Origin: Nitrospira sp.
Lineage (GTDB): Bacteria; Nitrospirota; Nitrospiria; Nitrospirales; Nitrospiraceae
Assembly: GCA_029194675.1 (NCBI GenBank)
Contig: JARFXP010000002.1
Location: 1,054,001 to 1,118,000 of the forward strand
Length of the DNA stretch: 64,000 nucleotides
Reading direction: 5' to 3'
Part shown: positions 53,592-62,663 of the stretch, one piece after another
Layout: each line of letters opens with the position of its first letter
How positions within the stretch are numbered: the first letter of the stretch is position 1
The notes under the pieces: model-generated
Told to the model about the DNA's origin: nothing
What the model saw: only the letters and a program-made list of their open reading frames with translations
The model's database searches: none
Made by a program: the position numbers and the translations under genes

Positions 53592-53765
53592 ATGGAATGT
53601 CCGAAGTGCAAGGGTATGATGATGTTGGAACGGTTCTCTGATTTCTTTCTCGTGTTCTATGCATGGAAATGTATCAATTGCGGCGCCATTATTGATCGCA
53701 CCATCTCTAACAACCGTAGAAAGAGTCTCGCCGCCCGCGAATCTCAGACCGTCGCGGCTCGGTGA
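53592..53765 (+). CDS. 57-residue zinc-ribbon protein
   Basis: A small protein starting MECPKCKGMMMLERF, with a second pair CINCGAIIDR near residue 27, so two CxxC knuckles about 20 residues apart can hold one zinc. The tail is basic. GGGAGGGAT lies about 5 bases before the ATG, and a sigma-54-like promoter lies upstream. It is probably a small regulatory or RNA/DNA-binding protein. No family name is certain. Confidence 0.72.
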   Translation: MECPKCKGMMMLERFSDFFLVFYAWKCINCGAIIDRTISNNRRKSLAARESQTVAAR

Positions 53766-54004
53766 ATTCATACTTCGAGCTCGGAGCCTTGGTCCTTTCT
53801 GAGGACCTGCAGGGACTCGCAGGCCGATCGTGTCTTCCTTGATCTACCAAGAGAGGACGATCGTATTATAGTCTTCCGCAAGCAGACGGTCAAAAGAGTA
53901 CCGATGATCTTCCTCGAATCAATCGCGGCTCATACCGTCAGCCATCCCTTCCGCATTTCTTGACCCCTGCAAAAACGCTATGTTAGAGTCTGACGCTCAC
54001 GACG
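53766..54004. other. Intergenic region with a candidate rsmD promoter
   Basis: No gene was seen. TTGACC (53960-53965) and TTAGAG (53983-53988) at 17-base spacing may drive rsmD, with a very short leader. Confidence 0.35.
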
Positions 54005-54589
54005 ATGTTGTCTCGCATGCGTGTAATCGCCGGGACCCTCCGAGGTCATCGACTCTACGGGCCTCGAAAATTGGCTCTTCGTCCAACCTCCGACCGAGTT
54101 CGAGAAGCCCTGTTCTCCATTCTCGGTAATCGGCTTACGAACAGCCGGTTTTTGGACCTCTATGCGGGGACCGGAGCCGTGGGGATCGAAGCCGTAAGTC
54201 GTGATGCTGAGCACGTGACCTCCGTCGAGTCGAACCGAAATGCATTGAAACTGCTACGGCAAAATCTGGATCTCTGTCATATTGGTGGTGATAAACTAGC
54301 CGTGCTGGGTGTGACTGTCCAACAATTTCTGAACCGTCCCGATGAGTGGAGCGGTCCTTATGATATTGTCTTTGCCGACCCACCCTATGAGGAGGCATTG
54401 GAGCTTCCATCATTATTTGCTAAGTCCAGGTCCGATGAACTGTTTGCCCTGGACTCGTGGCTGGTCATCGAACATGCAGCAAAGAACGTCTTACCCATGT
54501 GGCTAGGATGCACCACGTTTTTGCGCCTCTATCGCTACGGTGATACCGCTTTGTCCCTCTACTCGCACTCCCACGCTGTACAGGCATGA
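54005..54589 (+). CDS. rsmD: 16S rRNA (guanine966-N2)-methyltransferase RsmD
   Basis: A 194-residue SAM methyltransferase acting on 30S subunits. RVIAGTLRGHRLYGP is near the N-terminus, with LRPTSDRVREALFSIL following. The SAM motif LDLYAGTGAVGIEA is near 50 and the catalytic FADPPYE near 123. ATG 54017 (MRVIAG) is an alternative start and closer to family practice. The stop overlaps the coaD start in ATGA. Confidence 0.93.
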   Translation: MLSRMRVIAGTLRGHRLYGPRKLALRPTSDRVREALFSILGNRLTNSRFLDLYAGTGAVGIEAVSRDAEHVTSVESNRNALKLLRQNLDLCHIGGDKLAVLGVTVQQFLNRPDEWSGPYDIVFADPPYEEALELPSLFAKSRSDELFALDSWLVIEHAAKNVLPMWLGCTTFLRLYRYGDTALSLYSHSHAVQA

Positions 54590-55074
54590 AAATCGGTATC
54601 TATCCAGGCACATTTGATCCCATTACGCATGGCCACACGGACATCATCACACGCAGCCTCCGTGTGTTCGACAAGGTGGTGGTGGCCGTCGCCCCGAATC
54701 CCTCCAAACATCCACTCTTCAATTTGGCGGAACGCCTTGATATGGTAAAGCTGGTCATGAAGGATGTAGGACATGTCGAGGTGACACCGTTCGACGGGTT
54801 GCTCGTCGATTATGTCGAGCGTTCAGGTGCCCATGCGATCATCCGTGGCTTGCGTGCCATTTCCGACTTTGAACATGAGTTTCAGATGGCGCTCGTCAAC
54901 CGAAAACTTGCGAAGACGGTGGAGACCGTGTTCTTAATGCCCAGCGAAGAGTACTCGTATTTGTCCTCGACCATCATCAAAGACGTGGCACAGCACGGTG
55001 GAAGTTTAATCGACTTTCTTCATCCGGAAGTAGCTCGGCGCCTACAAGCTCGTATCAGGAGTCTCAAACCATGA
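54586..55074 (+). CDS. coaD: Phosphopantetheine adenylyltransferase
   Basis: A 162-residue hexameric enzyme that makes dephospho-CoA from 4'-phosphopantetheine and ATP. It has the nucleotidyltransferase motif GTFDPITHGHTDI at about 8-20, the RGLRAISDFEHEFQMA segment near 90 and SEEYSYLSSTIIKD near 124. The length is standard. It overlaps rsmD upstream and the aminotransferase downstream, both by 4 bases. Confidence 0.96.
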   Translation: MKIGIYPGTFDPITHGHTDIITRSLRVFDKVVVAVAPNPSKHPLFNLAERLDMVKLVMKDVGHVEVTPFDGLLVDYVERSGAHAIIRGLRAISDFEHEFQMALVNRKLAKTVETVFLMPSEEYSYLSSTIIKDVAQHGGSLIDFLHPEVARRLQARIRSLKP

Positions 55075-56264
55075 GATTGGCAGCACGTGTAGGTCGTATT
55101 GCACCTTCCCCGACGCTGGCCATGGCTGCAACCGCCAAGGCCATGGCCGCGCAAGGACTGGACGTCATCGACTTTTCAGCCGGCGAACCGGATTTTGACA
55201 CGCCGGAACCGGTGAAGGCCGCAGCAGAAGCGGCTATGCGCGAGGGATTTACCAAATACACCCCGTCGTCCGGGATCGATGAGCTGCGGGGAGCGATTAC
55301 CGACAAGCTCCAGGCTGAACTGGGTCTTCGGTATGAAAAATCTCAAATCCTCGTCTCTTGCGGAGCGAAGCATTCGCTCTACAATTTAGCAGAAGCCTTG
55401 CTCGAAGCAGGTGACGAGATCATCATTCCGATCCCCTACTGGGTTTCCTATTCGGATCAGGCACTTCTCAACGATGCAACACCGGTCCTGTTGCCGACCA
55501 AGGAGGAGGACGGTTACGCAGTCCATGCATCAGAGTTGGAACGACTCATTACACCGAGAACTAAAGCCATCATCGTGAATAGCCCGTGCAACCCTACCGG
55601 CGCAACCTATGATCGGGCGACGCTGGAACAGATCGCCTCAGCCGCGGTCCGGCATGATCTGCTTGTCATTTCAGATGAGATTTATGAAAAAGTGCTTTAC
55701 GATGGGGCCACGCACCGCAGTATTGCCTCATTGGGATCGGAGATTGCCGCCCGAACGGTCATTATCAACGGGGTATCGAAATCGTATGCCATGACAGGGT
55801 GGCGAATCGGATACGCGGCCGGTCCAAAAGATCTGATAACGGCGATGGCCAATATCCAGAGTCAGAGCACCTCGAATCCCTGCTCGATCTCACAGAAGGC
55901 CGCAGTCGCCGCCTTGCGCCTTGGGGATTCCTTCACTCGCAACATGGTGGAAGAATTTTCCCGTCGTCGAATCACCATTGTGGAAGGATTGAACAAGATT
56001 CCGGAAGTGTCCTGTCGAATGCCGAGCGGGGCTTTCTATGCCTTCCCGAATATCAAGGGTGTGTTGGGGAAGCGCGGTCCCTCGGGTGTACTCAAGACTC
56101 CCAATGATGTGGCTCATTATCTCTTGCATGATTCCCGAATCGCGGTCGTTCCGGGTGAACCCTTTGGAAGCCCGGAGCATCTCCGGCTGTCCTATGCGAC
56201 CAGTATGACGAACATTACCCGAGGCCTTGAGCGACTGGAGCAAGCGTTCGCGAAGTTGGGATAA
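55071..56264 (+). CDS. Class I aspartate aminotransferase (pyridoxal-phosphate)
   Basis: A 397-residue aminotransferase of the Ib subgroup. It has ISFDFSAGEPDFDTP-type start (VIDFSAGEPDFDTPEP), CNPTGATYDR near 172, DEIYEKVLYDGA, and the PLP lysine in NGVSKSYAMTGWRIGYAAGP near 236. The arginine that binds the alpha-carboxylate lies in LRLSYATS. It likely interconverts aspartate and oxaloacetate, and prephenate or other amino acids are possible. The ATG overlaps the coaD stop. Confidence 0.92.
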   Translation: MRLAARVGRIAPSPTLAMAATAKAMAAQGLDVIDFSAGEPDFDTPEPVKAAAEAAMREGFTKYTPSSGIDELRGAITDKLQAELGLRYEKSQILVSCGAKHSLYNLAEALLEAGDEIIIPIPYWVSYSDQALLNDATPVLLPTKEEDGYAVHASELERLITPRTKAIIVNSPCNPTGATYDRATLEQIASAAVRHDLLVISDEIYEKVLYDGATHRSIASLGSEIAARTVIINGVSKSYAMTGWRIGYAAGPKDLITAMANIQSQSTSNPCSISQKAAVAALRLGDSFTRNMVEEFSRRRITIVEGLNKIPEVSCRMPSGAFYAFPNIKGVLGKRGPSGVLKTPNDVAHYLLHDSRIAVVPGEPFGSPEHLRLSYATSMTNITRGLERLEQAFAKLG

Positions 56265-56314
56265 GTGAGGGTTGGTTCATCTAGCGCTGTGCAAAGCTAA
56301 GAGGGAGGGAAGCG

Positions 56315-56674
56315 GTGCCGATTTACGAATATCAGTGTGACGGCTGTTCGTATCGTTTTGAAGTGAAGCAGAGCATCAAAGACGATCCGCTCTCAATATG
56401 TGAGCGGTGTGGAAAAGCGGTCAGGCGGCTGATTTCATCGCCTGGAATCATGTTTAAAGGAAGTGGCTGGTACGTCACCGACTACTCCGATAAACTCAAA
56501 CCGCCGTCAATCTCAGGTAATGAAACCGGTACGACGAAGACGGAAGAGAAGAAGGAGCCGACCCCTTCAGCGCCGACGCCCACAACGGCTTCAGCTCCAG
56601 CCGCGACGCCGGCGGCATCTGCCGGCTCGTCACCAACCACATCCAATACGACGACGTCTTCCTCTTCACAATAG
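56315..56674 (+). CDS. FmdB-family zinc-ribbon protein
   Basis: A 119-residue protein that starts with GTG (GAGGGAGGGAAG just upstream). The FmdB zinc ribbon PIYEYQCDGCSYRFE with ICERCGK gives two CxxC pairs. SSPGIMFKGSGWYVTDY is the usual family end. The last 55 residues are low-complexity Thr/Ala/Pro/Ser. FmdB-type proteins are thought to be regulators or RNA-related. It ends 19 bases from the converging lipoprotein gene. Confidence 0.85.
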   Translation: MPIYEYQCDGCSYRFEVKQSIKDDPLSICERCGKAVRRLISSPGIMFKGSGWYVTDYSDKLKPPSISGNETGTTKTEEKKEPTPSAPTPTTASAPAATPAASAGSSPTTSNTTTSSSSQ

Positions 56675-56693
56675 GAAGGAGGATCGAGGGCTG

Positions 56694-57131
56694 TTATCGG
56701 ATGCCGCCTGCCTTCGGAGCCGAGCTTTTGTTGGTCGGTGCCTTGGGGGCCGTTTGGGAAGCTGGTCTGGTCGTGCCCCTCGCAGTGGGTTTCGCCAGTT
56801 TTTTATGGGGCGATGCTTTCGGCGCCATCGCTTTCAACGCCCTCGCGCGGGTCGCCTCCAACTGATTTTGAAGACTGGTGATCATTCCGGTTTTCTCCCG
56901 GTTGATGCGACTCAGTTCATCGACCTGCCCCAGCAACTCCTGTTTGATCTTGGACAAGTCGGTGACCTGGGCCTGAAGCTGAGTCGTCTCCATCGTCAGG
57001 GTTTGGATCTCAGAGCGCAATTGTTCGATCTCGGCTTGCAAGGCTGGAGGCCAATAATCGCATCCCACAAGACCTAGTACGAAGCTGAAACCGACAACTG
57101 TTCGGATTAACCGCATCGGATGACATTTCAT
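56694..57131 (-). CDS. Coiled-coil lipoprotein
   Basis: A 145-residue protein. A lipoprotein signal ends LGLVGC, and a clean coiled coil follows at about 30-88 (LQAEIEQLRSEIQTLTMETTQL), then a Lys/Ala/Pro/Thr-rich tail. The start is 57131, with GGGAGG 4-5 bases upstream. Such Lpp- or YbgF-like coiled coils bridge the outer membrane and cell wall. The basic tail may bind peptidoglycan. The specific function is unknown. Confidence 0.7.
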   Translation of the reverse strand: MKCHPMRLIRTVVGFSFVLGLVGCDYWPPALQAEIEQLRSEIQTLTMETTQLQAQVTDLSKIKQELLGQVDELSRINREKTGMITSLQNQLEATRARALKAMAPKASPHKKLAKPTARGTTRPASQTAPKAPTNKSSAPKAGGIR

Positions 57132-57195
57132 GACGCCTCCCATCTCATCAGAAATGATCGCTGCACACAAAGTGTTGGTATCATTGTGGGAGGGT

Positions 57196-57223
57196 ATTCT
57201 AACAGATCATATGAATTGGCTAA
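57196..57223 (-). promoter_or_regulatory. Candidate promoter of the coiled-coil lipoprotein gene
   Basis: On the minus strand TTAGCC (57223-57218) and TAGAAT (57201-57196) are spaced by 16 bases, with a leader of about 58 bases to the ATG at 57131. Confidence 0.4.
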
Positions 57224-57349
57224 GAAAAAGAACGGCCCCGGCTGTTTGGATCTAGGTTTACTAGGGTAAGTAGATCTATGTCGGCAGCGGGCGGGATACG
57301 ATCGACGAAGTTGCTGAATCGGTTGTTCGCGGATGGTGGACGGTCCGAT

Positions 57350-58624
57350 TTATATCTTGAGAGCCCGGTGAGCGATGTCCGTCCGGAAGTGGCATCCCTC
57401 AAAGGAGATCGTCTTCACGACTCGATAGGCCTCGCGTTGTGCCTCGGATAACGTTTGCCCTCGACCGAGAACGCCGAGGACGCGGCCTCCAGCTGTCACG
57501 ATCTCATTCCCCTTCTGTGCTGTTCCCGCATGAAAGACCACCGAGGAGTCCGACGAAATGGTTACCGGGGGGAGTCCAGAGAGTACCATCCCCTGTTGAT
57601 AGGAACCGGGGTAACCTCCCGACGCTATCACCACGCAGACCGTCGCGTCCGGATGCCACTTGACGGAAAGTTGGTCAAGACGATGTTCAACTACCGATTC
57701 AATGACGTCGAGAAAATCGGTCTTGAGCAAGGGGAGCACAACTTGTGTTTCAGGATCGCCCATACGAGCGTTGAATTCGAGCACGTAAGGTGTTCCATTC
57801 ACCACCATCAGTCCTGCATACAGCACACCTTGGAATGGCGAGCCAAGCCTGGCCATGGCGTCCACCATCGGCTGCAAAACCTCGCGACGGACTCGATCTT
57901 GGATTTCGACTGTTCCTAGCGGCGCCGGGCAATAGGCGCCCATCCCGCCGGTATTTAGGCCTGTGTCACCATTACCGACCCGCTTATGATCCTGTGCCGG
58001 CGGCATCGGCACCACGGTCTTGCCATCGGTAAACGCCATGATCGTCAGTTCCTCGCCGTCGAGAAACTGCTCGACCAGTACCTGTTTGCCGGCTTGGCCG
58101 AACACAGCCTTCTCCATTGAATCGATGATCGCTTGGCGAGCCTGGTCACGAGTGGTCGCAATGATGACGCCTTTTCCTTGCGCCAACCCGTCCGCTTTGA
58201 TCACGACCGGTAACTCCTGCCGCTCGACATAGGAGAGCGCGTCCGTGATCTTTTCGAAACTCTTGGCGTGAGCCGTCCGAATCTTCGCTTGTGCCATGAC
58301 CTCCTTCGAGAAGGTCTTGCTGGCTTCCAAACGAGCGGCGTTCCTGGTCGGCCCAAACACTCTGAGCCGAGCTTTGCGAAATTCGTCAACGATGCCCAAC
58401 GCAAGCGGTGCTTCAGGCCCGATCACTGTCAGATCAATCTTCTCTCGAAGTGCGAAGTCTTTCAGACCGGCAACGTCGTCCGATCGAATTGAGATACATT
58501 CCGCCAGTGACGCAATCCCCGCATTGCCGGGGGCACAGTAAAGGACCGGCTTGCGGGGACTCTGCGCAAGTTTCCATACCATCGCATGCTCGCGCCCCCC
58601 ACTGCCGACCACAAGTATTTTCAT
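57350..58624 (-). CDS. purD: Phosphoribosylamine-glycine ligase
   Basis: A 424-residue ATP-grasp enzyme making glycinamide ribonucleotide, step two of purine synthesis. It begins MKILVVGSGGREHAMVWKL. ATP-grasp motifs include VIKADGLAQGKGV, QDHKRVGNGDTGLNTGGMGA and VLEFNARMGDPETQ. The length is standard. It lies 151 bases downstream of purH in the same direction, separated by a palindromic repeat. Confidence 0.96.
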   Translation of the reverse strand: MKILVVGSGGREHAMVWKLAQSPRKPVLYCAPGNAGIASLAECISIRSDDVAGLKDFALREKIDLTVIGPEAPLALGIVDEFRKARLRVFGPTRNAARLEASKTFSKEVMAQAKIRTAHAKSFEKITDALSYVERQELPVVIKADGLAQGKGVIIATTRDQARQAIIDSMEKAVFGQAGKQVLVEQFLDGEELTIMAFTDGKTVVPMPPAQDHKRVGNGDTGLNTGGMGAYCPAPLGTVEIQDRVRREVLQPMVDAMARLGSPFQGVLYAGLMVVNGTPYVLEFNARMGDPETQVVLPLLKTDFLDVIESVVEHRLDQLSVKWHPDATVCVVIASGGYPGSYQQGMVLSGLPPVTISSDSSVVFHAGTAQKGNEIVTAGGRVLGVLGRGQTLSEAQREAYRVVKTISFEGCHFRTDIAHRALKI

Positions 58625-58650
58625 CGATTCTCTTTAGGTAGGAAAGATAA

Positions 58651-58775
58651 AGAGGCTGCTCAAAATGGCCTGTCGCAAGGCCGCAGGAAGCTCGGACACC
58701 GAGGCGTACGTTTTCTGGTACGTTGAGGTGGACGGGCGACCGAGAACGCAGCGAGAGACCATTTTCAGCTGTCGA
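58651..58775. repeat. Palindromic intergenic repeat between purH and purD
   Basis: Outer arms around 58657-58668 (..CTCAAAATGG) and 58759-58770 (CCATTTTCAGCT) pair with few mismatches, and an inner stem CGTAC (58705-58709)/GTACG (58718-58722) has an 8-base loop. The whole unit of about 115 bases can fold as a large hairpin. It resembles a dispersed intergenic element I recall from Nitrospira genomes, but no other copy is in this window. Confidence 0.55.
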
Positions 58776-60329
58776 TCAATGGCGGAAATGCCGCATGCCC
58801 GTCAAAATCATCGCCATCCCATGTTCATCCGCGGCCTTGACCACTTCTGTATCTCGGATCGATCCGCCCGGTTGAATGACGGCCGTAATGCCGACTTCGG
58901 CTGCAGCATCCAGGCCATCGCGGAACGGAAAGAACGCGTCCGAAGCCATGACACAGTCTTTAATCGGTATTTGCGCTTTCATGGCCGCCAACTTCACGGA
59001 ATCTACGCGGCTCATCTGTCCTGCCCCGATGCCGATGGTCTGGCCCGGCTTGGCATAGATGATGGCGTTGGACTTGACGTGTTTGCAGACTTTCCACGCA
59101 AACGCACAAGCGGCATATTCTTCATTTGTCGGCTTACGGATGGTCGGCACTGCAAGCGTCCGAAGATCCGACAAGACACCGAGGTCCCGATCCTGTACGA
59201 TGAGCCCGCCGACAAGTTTTTTCAGATCGAACCCTTCCTGCTTCACCTTTGTCAGCGGGCCCACATCCAACAAACGCAGATCCTTCTTTCGCCTCAATTC
59301 GGCCAATGCCTCTTCAACAAACCCTGGAGCGATCACGACCTCAACAAACGTGGAGGTGATTTCCTTGGCAGCAGCCAGATCCACCGGCCGGTTGAAGGCA
59401 ATCACGCCGCCGAAGGCAGACACGGGATCCGTCTCTCTGGCCTTGACGTACGCCTCCACCGGCGTCTCACCGAGCGCCACACCACAGGGATTATTGTGCT
59501 TGATGATCGCGACCGCAGTCTCTTCATACTCCTTCACCAACTCGAGCGCGGAATTCGCATCGAGGAAGTTATTGTAGGACATCGCCTTGCCGTGCAAGAT
59601 CTTCCCACGAGAAACAGAAGGTTCCTTGCTGTCCAATTCTCGGTAGAACGCGCCTTGCTGGTGAGGATTCTCCCCGTAGCGGAGGGATTCAGCCAACTCA
59701 AACTGAAGCGACAACACTTTCGGGAACTTGACCTCCCCGCCTTTCACATGTTTCTCCAGATAGCCGGCGATCAATCCGTCATAGCGTGACGTATGCTGGA
59801 AGACCTTCATCGCCAACTCACGACGCAGCGCCGGTGTCACCGCCTTGCTGTTCACCGCCTCCAGTACTCGCGAATAATCGGCTGGATCGACGACGACCAA
59901 CACATCATCATGATTCTTGGCCGCCGACCGCAACATGGACGGGCCGCCGATATCGATATTTTCGATGGCATCCTCGAAACGGCAATCGGGCTTGACGATC
60001 GTGGCTTCGAAGGGGTAGAGATTGACCACCACCACATCGATCGGGCCGATCCCATGTTGATTCATCTGCTCGACATGCGCCGGAAGCGACCGGCGTCCCA
60101 GCAAGCCGCCATGAATCTTGGGGTGCAACGTTTTCACCCGACCATCGAGAATCTCCGGTGATCCCGTATAGGCCGCGACATCCGTGACGTTCACTCCCGC
60201 GTCGCGCAACGCTTTGGCTGTTCCTCCCGTGGACAAAATTTCCGCGCCAAACGCTTCCAGCCCCTTGGCCATCTCGATGACTCCGGTCTTATCTGAAACA
60301 CTGATTAACGCCCGCTTGATGCCGGCCAT
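58776..60329 (-). CDS. purH: Bifunctional AICAR transformylase/IMP cyclohydrolase
   Basis: A 517-residue enzyme for the last two steps of IMP synthesis. The N-terminal IMP cyclohydrolase domain ([42 protein letters not shown]) is followed by the AICAR transformylase domain, with [22 protein letters not shown] and [15 protein letters not shown] 60329 has AAGGAG 8 bases upstream, and a good promoter lies at 60394-60422. The upstream extension to 60422 is not real because it overlaps that promoter. Confidence 0.96.
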   Translation of the reverse strand: MAGIKRALISVSDKTGVIEMAKGLEAFGAEILSTGGTAKALRDAGVNVTDVAAYTGSPEILDGRVKTLHPKIHGGLLGRRSLPAHVEQMNQHGIGPIDVVVVNLYPFEATIVKPDCRFEDAIENIDIGGPSMLRSAAKNHDDVLVVVDPADYSRVLEAVNSKAVTPALRRELAMKVFQHTSRYDGLIAGYLEKHVKGGEVKFPKVLSLQFELAESLRYGENPHQQGAFYRELDSKEPSVSRGKILHGKAMSYNNFLDANSALELVKEYEETAVAIIKHNNPCGVALGETPVEAYVKARETDPVSAFGGVIAFNRPVDLAAAKEITSTFVEVVIAPGFVEEALAELRRKKDLRLLDVGPLTKVKQEGFDLKKLVGGLIVQDRDLGVLSDLRTLAVPTIRKPTNEEYAACAFAWKVCKHVKSNAIIYAKPGQTIGIGAGQMSRVDSVKLAAMKAQIPIKDCVMASDAFFPFRDGLDAAAEVGITAVIQPGGSIRDTEVVKAADEHGMAMILTGMRHFRH

Positions 60330-60393
60330 GTGAGTACTCCTTAAAAATCGTGTGTGAGGTGGAAGAGCTCCGTCGACTACGAAAGGCGGGCGA

Positions 60394-60422
60394 AGAATAG
60401 CAAATGGGTGGGGTAAGTTCAA
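60394..60422 (-). promoter_or_regulatory. Sigma-70-type promoter of purH
   Basis: On the minus strand TTGAAC (60422-60417) and TATTCT (60399-60394) are 17 bases apart. Transcription would start near 60387, 58 bases before the ATG. Confidence 0.6.
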
Positions 60423-60593
60423 GGCGACATGCAGCCGACTGTCCTATCTGAAATAGAACTTCTATCGACCGTGACGGGGTCGGCGGAGCCGGTTGAATCC
60501 CGGCCCGCTCCTTGTCTGGCATACTCCCGTACATCGAAGTGGAAGTACGGCATTTACCAGCCTCAACCTCGACAAACGTGTCATTGACGTTGG

Positions 60594-60602
60594 TGCTATA
60601 AT
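60594..60602 (+). promoter_or_regulatory. Extended -10 promoter of the RsbRD-like gene
   Basis: TGCTATAAT is a perfect extended -10. No good -35 is at the usual distance. TTGACG lies only 7 bases upstream. The leader to ATG 60677 is about 68 bases. Confidence 0.5.
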
Positions 60603-60676
60603 TCAAGTAATGTCTCCTCGGCGATGAGGAATCCCCACGCATCCCCTTACATGACCACTTACTATGGAGGTACGCT

Positions 60677-61162
60677 ATGCTGGCTGGTCGGCTGGTGAAA
60701 CTGATCGAGAAGAACTCCGAACAGCTTGCTCATGAGCTCAGCGAGAAAGTGTGGAGTTCTCACCGCTGTAGCGATCTGCGCAAGGTCCCACCAAACGAAC
60801 TCCAAGCCCGCACCCGTGAGATCTACCAGAACTTGAATAATTGGCTGATGGATATGACGGAGGCTGAAATCGAGCGCCGCTACACAGAGCTGGGCGCCCG
60901 TCGGGCCTCGCAAGGTGTCGCCTATAGCCATTTCCTCTGGGCGATCACCGCGACCAGGGAGCACATGGTGGCCTTTGTCCGGCGTGAAGGGTTGTCCGAC
61001 AGCGCGGTCGAGTTGCACGGTGAGTTGGAACTCATGCAGGTGCTCAGTCAGTTTTTTGATCGCGCGCTGTACTATACGGCTCTCGGGTATGAAGGAGAGC
61101 GGGCTCGCATCGGAACGAACCTTCGCAGACGGAGGGACGATCATCAGAAAGTGCGTACGTAA
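60677..61162 (+). CDS. RsbRD-N-like helical protein
   Basis: A 161-residue all-helical protein resembling the N-terminal domain of RsbRD-type stressosome proteins (LVKLIEKNSEQLAHELSEKVW, RRASQGVAYSHFLWAITATREHM). The STAS half is absent. TGGAGG lies 8 bases before the ATG. The family senses signals in the general stress response. A link with the partner-switch genes at 7914-11276 is only a possibility. Confidence 0.6.
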   Translation: MLAGRLVKLIEKNSEQLAHELSEKVWSSHRCSDLRKVPPNELQARTREIYQNLNNWLMDMTEAEIERRYTELGARRASQGVAYSHFLWAITATREHMVAFVRREGLSDSAVELHGELELMQVLSQFFDRALYYTALGYEGERARIGTNLRRRRDDHQKVRT

Positions 61163-61326
61163 GGTTCTGCGCGAGCGAAATTCGTGATATCCACCACATC
61201 TACGGGTTCGCAGCCTGAAGGATGAGCCCATACCTACTTAACCGAGCTGTTCTCCCAGTAATGCTGACCTCCTGTAGCCCGTAATTGCCATTGGTACAGA
61301 AAACTCTCGATCTCGCTTGAGGCGCT

Positions 61327-62055
61327 TCACCATTCAGCGCCTAAGCGATCAATAACGATCTGATGCACCACGGCATACATCCCTAGCGTCGAGAGGAACA
61401 CCGCCGCTTCCGCGATGTCAAAGGGATCGATCTTTTCGCTCTGCTCGATGTCCGCTGGAGATGCGTCTACCAACTCGTCTGCAACAGCCCCTGGACAGAT
61501 GGCGCTGACTTTGATGTGGTAGGGCCGGCCTTCGTCGGCCAATGATTTGGTCAATGCCATGATGCCGTGTTTCGAGGCGCTATATGTCCCGGTGCCAGCC
61601 CAGGCTTGCACACCAGCCACGCTCGACATGTTGATAATCACTCCGCCGCCCTGCTGCTTCATCTGTCGGAAGCCGGCCCGGCAGCAGAGGAACGTGCCGC
61701 GCAAATTGACGCTCATCACCTGATCGAATGCCTCGGTGCTTGTGTCAGCCAAACGCCCCCCACCACCGATACCGGCATTGTTCACAAGAATATCGATCCG
61801 ACCATAGCGATTAACCGTATCGGAGATCAGTCGTTCCACCTGCTGCTCGTCAGCAACATCGGTCTGAATCGGCCACGCCTCCCCACCCTGCTTCTTGATT
61901 TGTGAAACGGTCTGCTCACACAATGCCAACCGTCTCGCGGTTACGACGACCTTTGCCCCTTCCTGGCCAAACCGAAGGGCAATGGCCTTTCCAATTCCGC
62001 TGCTGCTGCCGGTGACGATCGCAACTTTGTCCTTCAGTCGTGGCATGTCAGTCAT
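61327..62055 (-). CDS. Short-chain dehydrogenase/reductase
   Basis: A 242-residue classical SDR. The cofactor motif TGSSSGIGKAIA is near residue 15 and NNAG near 93. The catalytic Ser-Tyr-Lys appear as INMSSVAG, TYSASKHG near 158-162. Arg pairs before the second strand (TARRLALCE) suggest NADP. The substrate is unknown. The start may be ATG 62055 or 62046. It follows the OsmC gene by 61 bases in the same direction. Confidence 0.88.
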   Translation of the reverse strand: MTDMPRLKDKVAIVTGSSSGIGKAIALRFGQEGAKVVVTARRLALCEQTVSQIKKQGGEAWPIQTDVADEQQVERLISDTVNRYGRIDILVNNAGIGGGGRLADTSTEAFDQVMSVNLRGTFLCCRAGFRQMKQQGGGVIINMSSVAGVQAWAGTGTYSASKHGIMALTKSLADEGRPYHIKVSAICPGAVADELVDASPADIEQSEKIDPFDIAEAAVFLSTLGMYAVVHQIVIDRLGAEW

Positions 62056-62116
62056 CTCTACCCGTTGTAATAACCAAGCCGTGGCCTTTCGAGATCGGGA
62101 CGAACAGCCACAACGA

Positions 62117-62542
62117 TCACCATTCCAACTTGGCATCCATCGTGATCGTTGTGTTCAAGAGCCGAGAAATCGGACAGCCGGTCTTAGCCGTTTGCGTGGC
62201 CTTGTTCCAGGCCGCTTCATCGGCCTTGGGCACCTTGCCTTTGACGCTCAGAGCGATGTTTGTCACGGTCCAGCCGGCCTCCACCTTATCGAAGGTGACG
62301 GTGGCCGTCGTTTCCAGCTTCTCCGGAGTCAGACCGGCCTCGCCCAATTGAGCCGAGAGCGCCATGGTGAAGCAACCGGCATGGGCGGCGGCGACCAGTT
62401 CTTCAGGATTTGTCCCTTTGCCGCTCTCGAACCTCGTCGAAAACGAGTATTGTGTCTGTGATAAGACTCCACTTTCCGTAGAGACCGTACCCTTGCCGTT
62501 CTTCAAATCACCTTGCCATACCGCAGATCCTGTGCGTTTCAT
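62117..62542 (-). CDS. OsmC-family peroxiredoxin
   Basis: A 141-residue OsmC/Ohr-type thiol peroxidase. The first cysteine is in VAAAHAGCFTMALS near 58 and the second in AKTGCPISRLL near 127. It reduces organic hydroperoxides. GGAGGAATTATT precedes ATG 62542, and the longer frame to 62908 is a shadow through the neighbouring gene. It lies downstream of the sulfite dehydrogenase pair and could help handle oxidised sulfur compounds, but that is inference. Confidence 0.9.
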   Translation of the reverse strand: MKRTGSAVWQGDLKNGKGTVSTESGVLSQTQYSFSTRFESGKGTNPEELVAAAHAGCFTMALSAQLGEAGLTPEKLETTATVTFDKVEAGWTVTNIALSVKGKVPKADEAAWNKATQTAKTGCPISRLLNTTITMDAKLEW

Positions 62543-62663
62543 AATAATTCCTCCATAAGTTAATGATGAGTTAATGATTGTCGAAAGCCGACAGGAAAGT
62601 CCATTGCGTCTTTCGGTTGACCGGAACTCACGTCGGCAAAACGATTCTGGGCATTCTGAAGCG

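Larger units (their letters stand above)
60330..60676. other. Divergent promoter region between purH and the RsbRD-like gene
   Basis: No gene was seen in these 347 bases. They hold the purH promoter (60394-60422), a GC-rich inverted repeat near 60482-60512 and an extended -10 promoter (60594-60602) for the rightward gene. Confidence 0.5.

Noticed and set aside
58665-59789. 374-residue frame opposite purH
   Set aside because: Antisense to purH; its composition is a codon shadow and its start lies in the palindromic repeat.
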